From Rhodoferax sp. (GTDB lineage: Bacteria; Pseudomonadota; Gammaproteobacteria; Burkholderiales; Burkholderiaceae_C), in the NCBI GenBank assembly GCA_003133245.1, contig PKWM01000030.1, positions 23,010 to 87,009 of the forward strand: 64,000 nucleotides of DNA, written 5' to 3'. Both the position numbers and the translations under genes were made by a program. Below the pieces are notes generated by a model. That model saw only the letters and a program-made list of their open reading frames with translations, made no database searches and was not told the DNA's origin. Shown one piece after another: positions 27,439-37,154 of the stretch; position 1 is the first letter of the stretch, and each line of letters begins with the position of its first letter.

Positions 27439-29253
27439 TCAACCGGCTTTGACCGGCTCAGGCGCACGCAATCGGATATGCAATTCGCGCAACTGTTTCT
27501 CGTCCACCACGGAGGGCGCTTGTGTCAGCAGACATTGGGCGCGCTGGGTCTTGGGGAAGGCAATGACGTCGCGGATCGACTCGGCACCGGTCATCAGGGT
27601 GACGATGCGATCCAGTCCGAAGGCCAGACCACCGTGCGGCGGCGCACCGTATTGCAAGGCATCGAGCAGAAAACCGAATTTTTCCTGGGCTTCTGCGGGT
27701 GTTATTTTCAAGGCATCAAACACTTTTTGCTGGACATCAGCGCGGTGGATACGCACCGAACCGCCGCCCATCTCCCAGCCATTGAGCACCATATCGTAGC
27801 CTTGCGAGATGCACTTGTCGGGGTCTGTCACCATCCAGTCTTCATGGCCCTCTTTGGGCGCGGTGAACGGATGGTGCGTGGCGGTGTAGCGCTGCGCTTC
27901 TTCGTCGTACTCGAACATCGGGAAATCAACCACCCAGAGCGGTCGCCAGCCGCCCTCAAACAAGTCATTCTTCTTGCCAAACTCGCTTTGCCCAATCTTG
28001 ATGCGCAAGGCACCGATGGCATCGTTGACAATTTTGGCCTTATCAGCACCAAAAAAGATCAGGTCACCGTTTTGCGCTTGCGTACGAGCCAGCACTTGAG
28101 CAAGCGCCTTGTCATGAATATTTTTGACGACCGGAGACTGCAACCCGTCGCGGCCTTTGGCCAAATCATTGACCTTGATATAGGCCAGGCCTTTGGCACC
28201 GTAGATCTTGACGAAATCGCCGTAAGCATCAATCTCGCCACGGGTCATACCACCCACCTCGCGTGCAGCACCCGGTACGCGCAAACCGACGACACGCCCG
28301 CCTTTCATGTTGGCAGCACCCGAGAACACTTTGAAATCAACATCGGTCATGACATCAGTCAACTCGGTAAATTCGAGCTTGACGCGCAAATCAGGCTTGT
28401 CGGAGCCATAGCGATGCATTGCCTCAGCGTAGGTCATGACCGGGAATTCGCCCAGATCCACGTTCATGGTGGTTTTGAACACTTTGGCAATCATGTCCTG
28501 AAACAGGTCGCGAATCTCCTGCTCACCCAGGAACGAAGTCTCAATATCAATCTGTGTAAATTCAGGCTGGCGGTCAGCGCGCAGGTCCTCATCGCGGAAA
28601 CATTTGGTAATTTGGTAGTAGCGGTCAAAACCAGCCACCATCAAAAGCTGCTTGAATAACTGCGGACTTTGCGGCAGGGCAAAAAAGTGCCCTTCATGGA
28701 CGCGGCTGGGCACCAGGTAGTCGCGTGCACCTTCGGGCGTGGACTTGCCCAGCATCGGCGTCTCAATGTCGATGAAACCATTGCTATCGAGAAACTTGCG
28801 CACTTCCATCGACACGCGGTAGCGCAACATCAGGTTGTTTTGCATGTAGGGCCGACGCAGATCGAGCACCCGGTGTGTCAGGCGCGTGGTCTCGGACAAG
28901 TTCTCATCGTCAAGTTGAAACGGCGGTGTGACCGACGGGTTGAGCACGTTCAGCTCATGGCACAGTACCTCAATCTTGCCGCTCTTGAGGCTCTCGTTGA
29001 CAGTACCGGTTGGGCGTGCGCGCACCAGGCCTTTAACCTGAATACAAAATTCGTTGCGCAAGCCCTCGGCTGTCTTGAACATCGCATCGCGATCCGGGTC
29101 GCACACCACCTGCACATAACCTTCGCGGTCGCGCACATCGACAAAAATCACGCCACCGTGGTCGCGGCGACGATTGACCCAGCCGCACAAGGTCACACTT
29201 TGACCTAACAGGGATTCGGTCACAAGACCGCAATAGTGGGAACGCATCGCCAT
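27439..29253 (-). CDS. aspS: Aspartyl-tRNA synthetase
   Basis: 604 residues, a bacterial-type class II enzyme. An N-terminal OB-fold anticodon domain ([20 protein letters not shown]) precedes the catalytic core: motif 2 with [18 protein letters not shown] and motif 3 with [14 protein letters not shown]; the GAD insertion lies between. It attaches aspartate to tRNA-Asp. It follows the DUF502 gene by 60 bases and precedes nudB. Whether it also charges tRNA-Asn cannot be told from this window. Confidence 0.97.
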   Translation of the reverse strand: MAMRSHYCGLVTESLLGQSVTLCGWVNRRRDHGGVIFVDVRDREGYVQVVCDPDRDAMFKTAEGLRNEFCIQVKGLVRARPTGTVNESLKSGKIEVLCHELNVLNPSVTPPFQLDDENLSETTRLTHRVLDLRRPYMQNNLMLRYRVSMEVRKFLDSNGFIDIETPMLGKSTPEGARDYLVPSRVHEGHFFALPQSPQLFKQLLMVAGFDRYYQITKCFRDEDLRADRQPEFTQIDIETSFLGEQEIRDLFQDMIAKVFKTTMNVDLGEFPVMTYAEAMHRYGSDKPDLRVKLEFTELTDVMTDVDFKVFSGAANMKGGRVVGLRVPGAAREVGGMTRGEIDAYGDFVKIYGAKGLAYIKVNDLAKGRDGLQSPVVKNIHDKALAQVLARTQAQNGDLIFFGADKAKIVNDAIGALRIKIGQSEFGKKNDLFEGGWRPLWVVDFPMFEYDEEAQRYTATHHPFTAPKEGHEDWMVTDPDKCISQGYDMVLNGWEMGGGSVRIHRADVQQKVFDALKITPAEAQEKFGFLLDALQYGAPPHGGLAFGLDRIVTLMTGAESIRDVIAFPKTQRAQCLLTQAPSVVDEKQLRELHIRLRAPEPVKAG

Positions 29254-29313
29254 AAAAAACTTTCAAAGCCGACCTTGGGAGGCAGCGCGGGTTGACAAAA
29301 AATCTGGAACAAC

Positions 29314-29955
29314 TTATTTGGGCGAAGCTTGCAGCGCCGATGCCGGTGCCACTGAGCCCATCGAAATCACATAGGTCAGCGCCTCATCGACGCTCATGCT
29401 CAACTCGATCACTTCAGAGCGCTGCAGCAACAGGAAAAAACCGCTGGTCGGGTTGGGCGTGGTCGGCACATAAACACTGACAAAATCCGCGCCCAAATAG
29501 CCCGCTACTTCACCACCGGGGGTGCCGGTTTGAAACGCAATGGTCCAGGCCCCGGCGCGCGGATACTGCACCAGCATGGCTTTGCGAAACGCATTGCCGT
29601 TGCTGGAAAAAAGCGTGTCCGAGACTTTTTTGACGCTGTTATAAATCGACTTGAAAACAGGGATGTGGGTGAACAGCTTGCCCCACTGCCGCAGCCACCA
29701 GCGCCCGGCAACGTTGGAGACCAGCGCACCGGTCACCAACAGAACCGAAAACACCAACACGACACCCAGGCCTGGAATATGCCTGAGCTGTTCAATAACA
29801 GTGCTTGCCGAAGTTGGCATCACGGCAGAAACACCTGTCAACAAACCGCCAAAAATGGCGTCAAGCAACCCCACCAGCGACAGTAACACCCAAAAAGTGA
29901 GGGTCAATGGCAGCCAGGCCAGCAAGCCGGTCAGCAAATACTTTTTGATAGGCAC
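29314..29955 (-). CDS. DUF502 family membrane protein
   Basis: 213 residues from a GTG start (VPIKKYLLTGLLAWLPLTLTF) preceded by AGGA at a good distance; a TTG 13 codons earlier overlaps the fmdB stop and is less likely. Two membrane segments are visible (~8-30 and ~65-90) followed by a soluble domain with the family phrase VFKSIYNSVKKVSDTLF and YLGADFVSVYVPTTPNPTSGF. The function of DUF502 is not established. It lies between fmdB and aspS in a minus-strand run. Confidence 0.85.
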   Translation of the reverse strand: MPIKKYLLTGLLAWLPLTLTFWVLLSLVGLLDAIFGGLLTGVSAVMPTSASTVIEQLRHIPGLGVVLVFSVLLVTGALVSNVAGRWWLRQWGKLFTHIPVFKSIYNSVKKVSDTLFSSNGNAFRKAMLVQYPRAGAWTIAFQTGTPGGEVAGYLGADFVSVYVPTTPNPTSGFFLLLQRSEVIELSMSVDEALTYVISMGSVAPASALQASPK

Positions 29956-29984
29956 AAAAAATCCTGTGTTTTGCCAGAATGGCG

Positions 29985-30335
29985 TCAGGGACAAGCGCAG
30001 GCTTTGCCATTGCCAGCCGACGCTTTGGGCGCGGCCACTGGTGCCGGTGCGGCTTCTGATTTGGTCGGCGAACTCGCTGCCGGTTTGGCAGCAGCGCCAG
30101 CCGGTTCGGCAACGTTCGGATCGACCGCGCCGCTGGCGCCATCGGTTGCGCCAGCGCCCTTGAAATCAGTCGCGTACCAACCGGAACCTTTGAGTTGAAA
30201 GCCCGCTGAAGTGAGTTGTTTTCTGAACGCGGCGGCACCGCAAGTCGGGCAGCCGGTTAACGGTGCGTCTGACATTTTTTGCAACACATCCTTGGCATAG
30301 CCACAGGACTCGCATTTATAGACGTAAATAGGCAT
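29985..30335 (-). CDS. FmdB-type zinc-ribbon protein
   Basis: 116 residues. The N-terminal ~45 residues form an FmdB regulatory-type zinc ribbon: MPIYVYKCESCGYAKDVLQK with CESC at ~8-11 and a second pair CPTC at ~29-32. Then GFQLKGSGWYATDFK, the family's second conserved block. The remaining ~50 residues are low-complexity Ala/Pro/Ser sequence ending in KACACP. Function unknown; such proteins are often regulators of amide or formamide metabolism or simply conserved neighbours of aspS. It is followed closely by the DUF502 gene. Confidence 0.85.
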   Translation of the reverse strand: MPIYVYKCESCGYAKDVLQKMSDAPLTGCPTCGAAAFRKQLTSAGFQLKGSGWYATDFKGAGATDGASGAVDPNVAEPAGAAAKPAASSPTKSEAAPAPVAAPKASAGNGKACACP

Positions 30336-30405
30336 GGCAATATGACCCGGATTTCAAGTAGCAGAGCGTTGAATTATAAAGCGCCACCCTGGAAAACCGA
30401 CTTTG

Positions 30406-31971
30406 CTAGAAAACCCGGACCCTCACCAGCACTTGCATCACTACCAAGCCCAGTATAAAACCGGCGGCAACAAACATAAACACTTGCAACAGGCGGTTGG
30501 TGCGCTTTTGTTCCGCCAGCAAGGCATCGAACACCAGCCCTTGGCCTGACTTGCTGTTTTGAAGAAAATCATGCAATAAGCGTGGCAACTCCGGCAACAA
30601 CTTGGCATACAGGGGTGCTTCGTTACGCAACTGGTTGATCAATTTTTTTGGGCCGACCTGGTCCACCATCCACTTCTCCAGAAACGGTTTGGCGGTGCTC
30701 CAGAGATCAAGTTCTGGATCGAGTTGACGCCCCAAGCCTTCAATGTTGAGCAGCGTTTTTTGCAGCAACACCAACTGCGGCTGGATTTCAACTTGAAAGC
30801 GCCGAGAAGTCTGAAACAAGCGCATCAGCACGATTCCCAACGAAAAATCTTTCAGTGGCCGGTCAAAATAAGGTTCACAGACTGAGCGGATTGCCGATTC
30901 CAGCTCATCGACGCGGGTTGTCGCCGGCACCCAACCGGACTCGATGTGCAACTCGGCCACCCGTTTATAGTCGCGCCGGAAGAAGGCTGTGAAGTTTTGC
31001 GCCAGATAATCTTTATCGGACGCAGTCAAGGTGCCCATGATGCCAAAGTCGAGCGAGATATAACGGCCAAAAGTAGCCGGTGCTATGCTGACTTGGATAT
31101 TGCCCGGGTGCATGTCAGCATGGAAAAAACCGTCACAAAACACTTGCGTGAAAAAAATCGTGACGCCGTCGCGCGCCAGTTTCGGGATGTCAACACCGGC
31201 AGCGCGCAAACGCTCCACCTGGCTGATGGGAACGCCGTGCATGCGCTCCATCACCATCACATTGGTCATGCAGAAATCCCAAAACATTTCCGGGATCAGC
31301 ACCAGACCGAGTCCGGCCATATTGCGGCGCAACTGTGCGGCGCTGGCCGCCTCACGGATCAAATCAAGCTCGTCATGCAGGTACTTGTCAAATTCAGCCA
31401 CCACTTCGCGCGGCTTGAGCCGTTTGCCGCCCGCTGACAAGCCCCCAACCCAGCCCGCCATCATGCGCATCAGGCTCAAATCTTTTTCAATCGCTGCCAG
31501 CATACCGGGGCGCAACACCTTCACCGCCACTTCCCGCTCCACGCCATTGCGATCTTTGAGCACGGCAAAATGCACTTGTGCAATGGAGGCACTGGCGACC
31601 GGCTCCCGCTCAAACGAAACAAAGATATCAGAGATTTTTTTATTGAAAGCGTGCTCGATGATGGCGATCGCCACGTCGCTGTCAAATGGTGGCACCCGGT
31701 CTTGCAGTCGGGCCAACTCATCGGCGATATCAAGTGGCAACAAGTCGCGCCGGGTGGACAGCACCTGCCCAAACTTGACGAAAATCGGTCCCAGACTTTC
31801 CAGCGCCTGACGGATGCGCTGGCCACGCGGTGCCTCCAAGCGGCGCCCAACCGACAGAACGCGGGCAACGCCATCGAGCCAGGGTTTCTGAAAACTGGTC
31901 AGGAGCAACTCGTCCAGACCGTAACGGAACAACACCCAGAAAATGAAAATGCCACGAAACAGGCGTGTCAT
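30406..31971 (-). CDS. ubiB: Ubiquinone biosynthesis regulatory kinase-like protein UbiB
   Basis: 521 residues of the ABC1/ADCK/UbiB atypical kinase-like family. The KxGQ motif is in [16 protein letters not shown], the Ala-rich loop ASASIAQVH follows, the Lys of VAVKVLRPG is present and the catalytic region includes DMHPGNI and [10 protein letters not shown]-terminal membrane helix ([19 protein letters not shown]) anchors it to the inner membrane. UbiB is needed for aerobic ubiquinone synthesis, probably through ATPase activity that helps extract lipid intermediates. It overlaps ubiJ by four bases. Confidence 0.95.
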   Translation of the reverse strand: MTRLFRGIFIFWVLFRYGLDELLLTSFQKPWLDGVARVLSVGRRLEAPRGQRIRQALESLGPIFVKFGQVLSTRRDLLPLDIADELARLQDRVPPFDSDVAIAIIEHAFNKKISDIFVSFEREPVASASIAQVHFAVLKDRNGVEREVAVKVLRPGMLAAIEKDLSLMRMMAGWVGGLSAGGKRLKPREVVAEFDKYLHDELDLIREAASAAQLRRNMAGLGLVLIPEMFWDFCMTNVMVMERMHGVPISQVERLRAAGVDIPKLARDGVTIFFTQVFCDGFFHADMHPGNIQVSIAPATFGRYISLDFGIMGTLTASDKDYLAQNFTAFFRRDYKRVAELHIESGWVPATTRVDELESAIRSVCEPYFDRPLKDFSLGIVLMRLFQTSRRFQVEIQPQLVLLQKTLLNIEGLGRQLDPELDLWSTAKPFLEKWMVDQVGPKKLINQLRNEAPLYAKLLPELPRLLHDFLQNSKSGQGLVFDALLAEQKRTNRLLQVFMFVAAGFILGLVVMQVLVRVRVF

Positions 31972-32510
31972 GGCTGCGCCTTACTTGAAGCGACATGTGC
32001 AACTTTGTCAACGAATTGACGCAACGCGACGACCGCATTGCGGGCCGCTTGAGCCAAGGTGTGAGCCGGTATATCGCCGATCACCCGAGACAAGTCTTCT
32101 TCCAGATCCCAGCGCACATGGTCCACCATCCAGTTGACCTCGGCGGCAAGCTGCACATCGCCCTCGATACGCACGACCGGCTTGTTACCTGACAGCACCG
32201 CTTGTGCCAGTGCGAAGGGCGACTCCTCGGCGATCGTCAGCATCAGATCGGGTTGGGCCTGCCCATCGGCCTGATCGAGCAATCCGGCCGGCGTTGCCAT
32301 TAACTTCATCGTCAAGGAGCGCCATTGCACCAGCACGACACGTCCCTTCTGCTTTGCCAGACGACGCCTGGCCTCGCCTTCTTGCAACAAAACGTGATTG
32401 AACAGTAAAACAATGCGGCGCTGCACCTCCTCCAGCGCCCAAGTCGGCGGCGACAAATGGGGCAGGGGTGGAAGATCCTGGAGGAATAAAAAGGGGGACT
32501 GTGTTGCCAT
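31968..32510 (-). CDS. ubiJ: Ubiquinone biosynthesis accessory factor UbiJ
   Basis: 180 residues with an SCP2-like lipid-binding domain in the N-terminal two thirds ([46 protein letters not shown]) and a helical C-terminus ([16 protein letters not shown]). UbiJ scaffolds the cytosolic Ubi complex and holds ubiquinone precursors. The neighbouring ubiE and ubiB make the assignment firm, as in E. coli ubiE-ubiJ-ubiB, although here a Tim44-like gene is inserted between ubiE and ubiJ. Confidence 0.9.
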   Translation of the reverse strand: MATQSPFLFLQDLPPLPHLSPPTWALEEVQRRIVLLFNHVLLQEGEARRRLAKQKGRVVLVQWRSLTMKLMATPAGLLDQADGQAQPDLMLTIAEESPFALAQAVLSGNKPVVRIEGDVQLAAEVNWMVDHVRWDLEEDLSRVIGDIPAHTLAQAARNAVVALRQFVDKVAHVASSKAQP

Positions 32511-32582
32511 AGTCCCCGATTATTCCCTGAATTCAAGCGAACTTTGCGCCCACCCATTATGGCGGGTGCAATTCAGGCCCCG

Positions 32583-33554
32583 TTATTGCAGCGCCTGCAC
32601 CCCTGCGACCAACCAACCACTGTGACCGTTCTTGGGCTTGACCATGTTCCACACTTCACGGAACGGGCTGGCACTGGCCGAAGGCTCTTCGCGGATCATG
32701 CCGGAAAACTCAACGCTGGCCAGGTAATCCTCATCGGTGTCTTCAATCCCCAAAAGCTGGGCCTCGATCACCACCACCTCGGTCAGATTGACCGCCCCGC
32801 CGGGATGAGTTTCACGCTCAGCGATCTGGGCCTGAAGCTCCTTGAGCATGGCGTCGGTCGTCATGCTGCGCAGCGTATTGAAGTCGGCTTTATCCCAGGC
32901 CGCTTGCAGCGACACAAAATTTGCTTTGGCGGACTTGAGGAAACCCTCGGCATCAAAGCCAGTGGGAACCCCCCAACTTTGGGAACCGGTCAAGCCTGAG
33001 CCGATCATCGAACCCGCTGCTGCATCATTGGTTTTGAGCGTATCAAACCCCAGCGTTCTGCTGTTTTCCCAAGGACGTGCCGAGGCATCGTTACCCACGT
33101 TTTCTGGACGGTAGCTGGCGGGCATCTCAATCACGTTGGTCGGCGTTGCACCTTGAAAGGCAAACGGCGAGTTGGCCGCTTCAAGCGACTGCGCTGCCTG
33201 GCGTGAGCGCACAAACCAGCGCACTGCCATCACCACCAGCATGGCCAGCAAGGCAAACATCAACACTTGACCAAAAGCACCGCCCATGCCCAATGAATTG
33301 GCCAACCATGCCAACCCCAACCCGGCTGCCAGACCCCCTAACATGGCACCCCAGGGCCGCTTAGGTGCGGGTACTGCGGGTGTCGTCGGAACGGGTGCGG
33401 TCGGCCTGACAGCGCCTTGCGCTGGCGCCATCTGGCGCTGCGTCACATTGCTTGACTGCCGGCCAATCGAGCGACCACCACCCAAGCGCGCCGCCTCGGC
33501 CGAAACAGAGGCAAACGTCAAGACCAAGGCCAATATCGAGATCCAAAATTTCAT
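32583..33554 (-). CDS. Tim44-like domain lipid-associated/membrane protein
   Basis: 323 residues from the ATG giving MKFWISILALVLTFASVSAEA. A signal sequence (cleavage near AEA) is followed by a Gly/Arg-rich then Pro-rich segment, a hydrophobic pair (MLGGLAAGLGLAWLANSLG and FALLAMLVVMAVRWFV) and a C-terminal Tim44/MRPL45-like domain (~190-323). The family is common in betaproteobacteria near ubiE; its role is unknown. Its location inside the ubi cluster suggests a link to quinone or membrane-lipid handling, an inference from position only. Confidence 0.85.
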   Translation of the reverse strand: MKFWISILALVLTFASVSAEAARLGGGRSIGRQSSNVTQRQMAPAQGAVRPTAPVPTTPAVPAPKRPWGAMLGGLAAGLGLAWLANSLGMGGAFGQVLMFALLAMLVVMAVRWFVRSRQAAQSLEAANSPFAFQGATPTNVIEMPASYRPENVGNDASARPWENSRTLGFDTLKTNDAAAGSMIGSGLTGSQSWGVPTGFDAEGFLKSAKANFVSLQAAWDKADFNTLRSMTTDAMLKELQAQIAERETHPGGAVNLTEVVVIEAQLLGIEDTDEDYLASVEFSGMIREEPSASASPFREVWNMVKPKNGHSGWLVAGVQALQ

Positions 33555-33578
33555 GCTAATTCCCAAAAATTATTCAAT

Positions 33579-34310
33579 TCAGCACTTGATTCCAACATGC
33601 AATGCCACCACGCCTGCACTGAGGTTGTGATAGTCCACATGGCCAAATCCATTTTCTTGCATCAGGGTCTTTAACGCCTCCTGGTCAGGATGCATGCGAA
33701 TCGACTCGGCCAGGTAACGGTAGCTGGCATCATCACCGGCCACCCACTGGCCCAATTTGGGCAAGACCTTAAAGGAATACCAGTCATAGAGTTTTTCCAG
33801 TGGCGCTGCCACCTTGGAAAACTCCAGCACCAGCAACCTGCCACCCGGCTTGAGCACCCGGTTCATTTCCGCCAGTGCCAGGCCTTTGTGCGTCATATTG
33901 CGCAGCCCAAAAGCGACACTCACCAGATCAAAATGGTTGCTGGCAAAAGGTAATTTTTCGGCGTCGCAAACCAGCGTTGGCAGCACCACGCCCGCGTCAA
34001 GCAGGCGGTTGCGCCCGGTGCGCAACATGGCCTCGTTGATATCGGTATGCACGACCTGCCCGCTGTGGCCTACTTTTTTGGAGAACGCCAGCGCCAAGTC
34101 GCCCGTGCCACCGGCGATGTCGAGCACCTGATCGCCCTCCCGGAGGTTAGCCACCGCTACAGTGAACGCTTTCCAGGCCCGGTGCAAGCCCATCGACATC
34201 AAGTCGTTCATCAGATCGTACTTGGGCGCGACCGAATCAAACACGCCGCGCACGTGCCTGGCTTTTTCGGTTTCTTCAACCGTCGTATAACCAAAATGTG
34301 TGCTTGCCAT
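33579..34310 (-). CDS. ubiE: Demethylmenaquinone/2-methoxy-benzoquinol methyltransferase
   Basis: 243 residues, class I SAM-dependent methyltransferase. The family start TTHFGYTTV and [20 protein letters not shown] (the UbiE signature) are followed by SAM motif [14 protein letters not shown]. UbiE makes the C-methylation of ubiquinone (and of menaquinone where present). Only 24 bases separate it from the Tim44-like gene and 15 from the DUF971 gene upstream. Confidence 0.96.
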   Translation of the reverse strand: MASTHFGYTTVEETEKARHVRGVFDSVAPKYDLMNDLMSMGLHRAWKAFTVAVANLREGDQVLDIAGGTGDLALAFSKKVGHSGQVVHTDINEAMLRTGRNRLLDAGVVLPTLVCDAEKLPFASNHFDLVSVAFGLRNMTHKGLALAEMNRVLKPGGRLLVLEFSKVAAPLEKLYDWYSFKVLPKLGQWVAGDDASYRYLAESIRMHPDQEALKTLMQENGFGHVDYHNLSAGVVALHVGIKC

Positions 34311-34325
34311 GGCCGCAATGTTAGC

Positions 34326-34739
34326 TCAATGGCCGCCACAGCTTGGGGCGGCTTTCTCGGGCATCGGCGCATCGCGTTCAAGTCCGGCAGCGGCCAGTTG
34401 GGCGTTGTAGTCAGCCCACAACTGCTCCTGCTGCGAGCCCAGAAAATAAAGGTATTCCCACGAGTAGATACCGCTGTCGTGGCCATCGGAGAATATCGGC
34501 TGCACCGCATAGTTGCCGACCGGCTCCAGCGCTACCAACTCGACATGGCGCTTGCCGGTTTGCACCACCTCCTGCCCCGGCCCGTGGCCCTTGACCTCGG
34601 CTGATGGGGAATAGACGCGCATCAGCTCGAACGGAATACGAAACGTGTTCTGTTCAGAAAAACTGACCTCCAGCACTTTGGATTGTCCATGCACCGTCAT
34701 TGACTGCGGCGCTGAAACGCTTGATTGCAAACCTGTCAT
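34326..34739 (-). CDS. DUF971 (gamma-butyrobetaine hydroxylase-like N-terminal) protein
   Basis: 137 residues. Recognisable DUF971 phrases are LEVSFSEQNTFRIPFELMRVYSPSAE (split over the N-half) and YAVQPIFSDGHDSGIYSWEYL. It ends in CGGH. The stand-alone domain is widely conserved in proteobacteria, often beside ubiE, and has been proposed to act in iron-sulfur or metal handling; its function is not settled. It is the first gene of the cluster, preceded by a short hairpin. Confidence 0.85.
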   Translation of the reverse strand: MTGLQSSVSAPQSMTVHGQSKVLEVSFSEQNTFRIPFELMRVYSPSAEVKGHGPGQEVVQTGKRHVELVALEPVGNYAVQPIFSDGHDSGIYSWEYLYFLGSQQEQLWADYNAQLAAAGLERDAPMPEKAAPSCGGH

Positions 34740-34761
34740 GTTGAAGTTATCCGAATAAATT

Positions 34762-34777
34762 GGCTCAAAAACGAGCC
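34762..34777. terminator. Short hairpin between the cyclase operon and the DUF971-ubi cluster
   Basis: GGCTC, six bases, GAGCC forms a perfect 5-bp stem flanked by AT-rich DNA on both sides. It lies 137 bases beyond the cyclase stop (minus strand) and 22 bases upstream of the DUF971 ATG. The following T-run is short (AATTTATT), so termination would be weak. Confidence 0.35.
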
Positions 34778-34913
34778 TTTAAAATAAAAATAAAACGAGG
34801 ATGGATGCACCCGAAGGCTGCCCAGTCACGCGCCCACACTAACACGCCTGGTCTCAGCACACGCAACTGACGCGCCTAAAAACCATGAGCGGCGCAAGTC
34901 TATTGGCACGCCA

Positions 34914-37154
34914 TCACTTGGTGACGAAGGTAAAGGCACCGTCCCAATCTGTGCCGGGCGAATGTTCAACGAAATAAGCAATGCGCTTGGTGTACATTTT
35001 ATAAAGATAACGCTCCGGATAAAGACGCTGCAACTCGGAAAATTTTTGATCTGCCAATTGCCAACTCTGTTGGCGATACAAATGCAATGCCGCTTCGTAC
35101 AGCGCAAGCTCTGCCGTGAACCCTGCATTGGTTTGACCGACCGGGCCAATCGGCTGGTAAATTCTGACCGGCTTGTCTTTGCCCTTGACCCGCACGCAAT
35201 CAAGTTCAAGATAGACAAAGTCGGGCACCGCCGCCCGGGTGAACTCGCTCACGATCATGGATACGCCATATTCCTTGGTCAAGCTTTCCAGACGCGAGCC
35301 CAGGTTGACCGCATCGCCCATCACGGTATAGGCCAGGCGGAACTCCGAACCCATATTGCCCACCGTCATTTCGCCGGTATTGATGCCCACCCCGATCTTG
35401 ACCGGCGGCCAACCTTTGGCTTTGAATTTATCTTGCAAAGCCTCCAGGCCGGCAATCATGTCCAGCCCTGCCATCAATGCATTGCGGGCGTGCTGCTCGT
35501 CATGCACCGGCGCGCCCCAGAAAGCCATGATCGCATCACCCATGTATTTATCGATGGTGCCCCGGTGGTGGTGGATCACCTGCGTCATCGGGGTCAGAAA
35601 ATCATTCATCAATTGCGTCAGTTGGGTCGGGTCAAGCCCCTCTGAAATGGTGGTGAAACCGCGCACGTCGGAGAACAGTACCGACAGTTCCCGGCTCTCG
35701 CCCGCCAGACTGTAAGCGCCTGGGTCTTTCGCCATTTCGTCCACCAGTTCGGGCGGCACATACTGACCGAACAAGCCGGTCAGCAAACGCTTGCCATGCG
35801 ACTCGATAAAAAATCCGTAAGACATGTTGAAAATAAACAAAAGCAGCGTCATCAGCAGCAGGGAGGCCAGCGGTAACACCAGGTTGGCAAATTGCCACAG
35901 GTACAAGTTGAAGCCGGTCAGGGTGACCATTATGGCAACCGAAAGCAGCGTTGCCGACAAGGGTCTGAGCGCCGGCAAGGCAAGCGCCAGCAATACGCCA
36001 ACTGCCAGCAGCAAGCTGAATTCGAGACCGATGGTATAGGCCGGGCGCTCCTTGATATTGCCGTCCAGGATCCCGGCAATCAGATTGGCATGCACCTCCA
36101 CGCCAGCGTAATTCTCTTGCATCGGCGCGGTCCGCAAATCCTTCAAACCGGGTGCCGTGGTGCCCAGCAGCACGATTGCGCCGCGCAGCGTTTCTGGCGA
36201 TACCTTTTCTTGCAGCACATCACTGACAGAGACATACGGGAAACTGCCCTGTCTGCCGCGGTAAGGGATCAGCGCGGCAACATCGGCATCGACCGGGATG
36301 CTGCGTTTGCCCATCTTGATGTATTCCATGGCCATGGCGTTCTTTTCCCCACCTTGGTAGTCCAAAGCGATCGCCGACTCCTCCAGCGCCAATCGGGCTA
36401 CGGCCAACCCCAGGGTCTCGTACAAGGCGCCATCGTAGAGTTGCAGCATGGGCATGCGTCGGATCACGCCATCAGCACCCAACAACTCGGAGAGATCAAA
36501 GTACCCGCCCGCCTGGCTGTTGGTCTGCAACTGCGGCAAATTCGCTGAAAACCCACTGGCGATGGTCGCACCAATATTGCGAGGATCGAAGGCGCCGCGC
36601 GTCAATAGCGGTGGCGGCGGCGGTAAGCTGCCGACTCTGGCGCCTTTCTGTCCATCATGGCGAAAATAAAAGCCCAATGCAACGCGCCGGTTTTTCAGGC
36701 TGTCGGCGAAGACCTGGTCGTAATCCAGACTCGGCTTAAGCTTGCCCAGTGCAACGCTGAAGGCCGGGTCGCCACTCAGTGGCCCATGGGCAAGTTGTTC
36801 GAGCGTCCACAGCCCCGAGCTTTCATCACGCTCGGCAAACAGCACGTCAAACCCGAGCACATGGATTTTGTAGCGGTCAAACAAAAGATCAACTAAGTGT
36901 GCCAGTTTGTTGCGCGGCCAGGGCCAGTGGCCTTGCTCCAGCAAACTTTTTTCGTCAATATCGACAATGACAATGCGCTGGTCCGGCGTCTTGGGCATCG
37001 TCCATTGCAGCCTGAGGTCGTAGCTGTAATCTTCGAGGCGCTGAACAACACTCAGATTGAGAACGTTAAAAGCATGCAGCAAAAGCGGCAGCACAAGCAC
37101 CAAGCTCAGTACGATGCGTACTGCGTGGTGTCTGAAGTAACCGACTTTTTTCAA
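34914..37154 (-). CDS. CHASE2-domain class III adenylate/guanylate cyclase
   Basis: 746 residues. A membrane segment at ~11-33, an extracytoplasmic CHASE2 sensor at ~35-360 (RIVIVDIDEKSLLEQGHWPWPR, GAIVLLGTTAPGLKDLRTAPM), three membrane segments at ~370-450 and a class III cyclase at ~490-665. The metal aspartates are in LFSDVRGFT and DKYMGDAIMAFWG, and the transition-state Asn/Arg in DAVNLGSRLE. The Lys of DKYMGD fits ATP use, but the second purine-selecting position (RLAYTV) is unusual, so cAMP versus cGMP is open. Its start overlaps the TpsB-gene stop by four bases: last gene of the adhesin unit. Confidence 0.88.
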   Translation of the reverse strand: MKKVGYFRHHAVRIVLSLVLVLPLLLHAFNVLNLSVVQRLEDYSYDLRLQWTMPKTPDQRIVIVDIDEKSLLEQGHWPWPRNKLAHLVDLLFDRYKIHVLGFDVLFAERDESSGLWTLEQLAHGPLSGDPAFSVALGKLKPSLDYDQVFADSLKNRRVALGFYFRHDGQKGARVGSLPPPPPLLTRGAFDPRNIGATIASGFSANLPQLQTNSQAGGYFDLSELLGADGVIRRMPMLQLYDGALYETLGLAVARLALEESAIALDYQGGEKNAMAMEYIKMGKRSIPVDADVAALIPYRGRQGSFPYVSVSDVLQEKVSPETLRGAIVLLGTTAPGLKDLRTAPMQENYAGVEVHANLIAGILDGNIKERPAYTIGLEFSLLLAVGVLLALALPALRPLSATLLSVAIMVTLTGFNLYLWQFANLVLPLASLLLMTLLLFIFNMSYGFFIESHGKRLLTGLFGQYVPPELVDEMAKDPGAYSLAGESRELSVLFSDVRGFTTISEGLDPTQLTQLMNDFLTPMTQVIHHHRGTIDKYMGDAIMAFWGAPVHDEQHARNALMAGLDMIAGLEALQDKFKAKGWPPVKIGVGINTGEMTVGNMGSEFRLAYTVMGDAVNLGSRLESLTKEYGVSMIVSEFTRAAVPDFVYLELDCVRVKGKDKPVRIYQPIGPVGQTNAGFTAELALYEAALHLYRQQSWQLADQKFSELQRLYPERYLYKMYTKRIAYFVEHSPGTDWDGAFTFVTK

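Noticed and set aside
27415..28659. 414-codon plus-strand frame opposite aspS
   Set aside because: Antisense shadow of aspS, whose class II motifs are all present.
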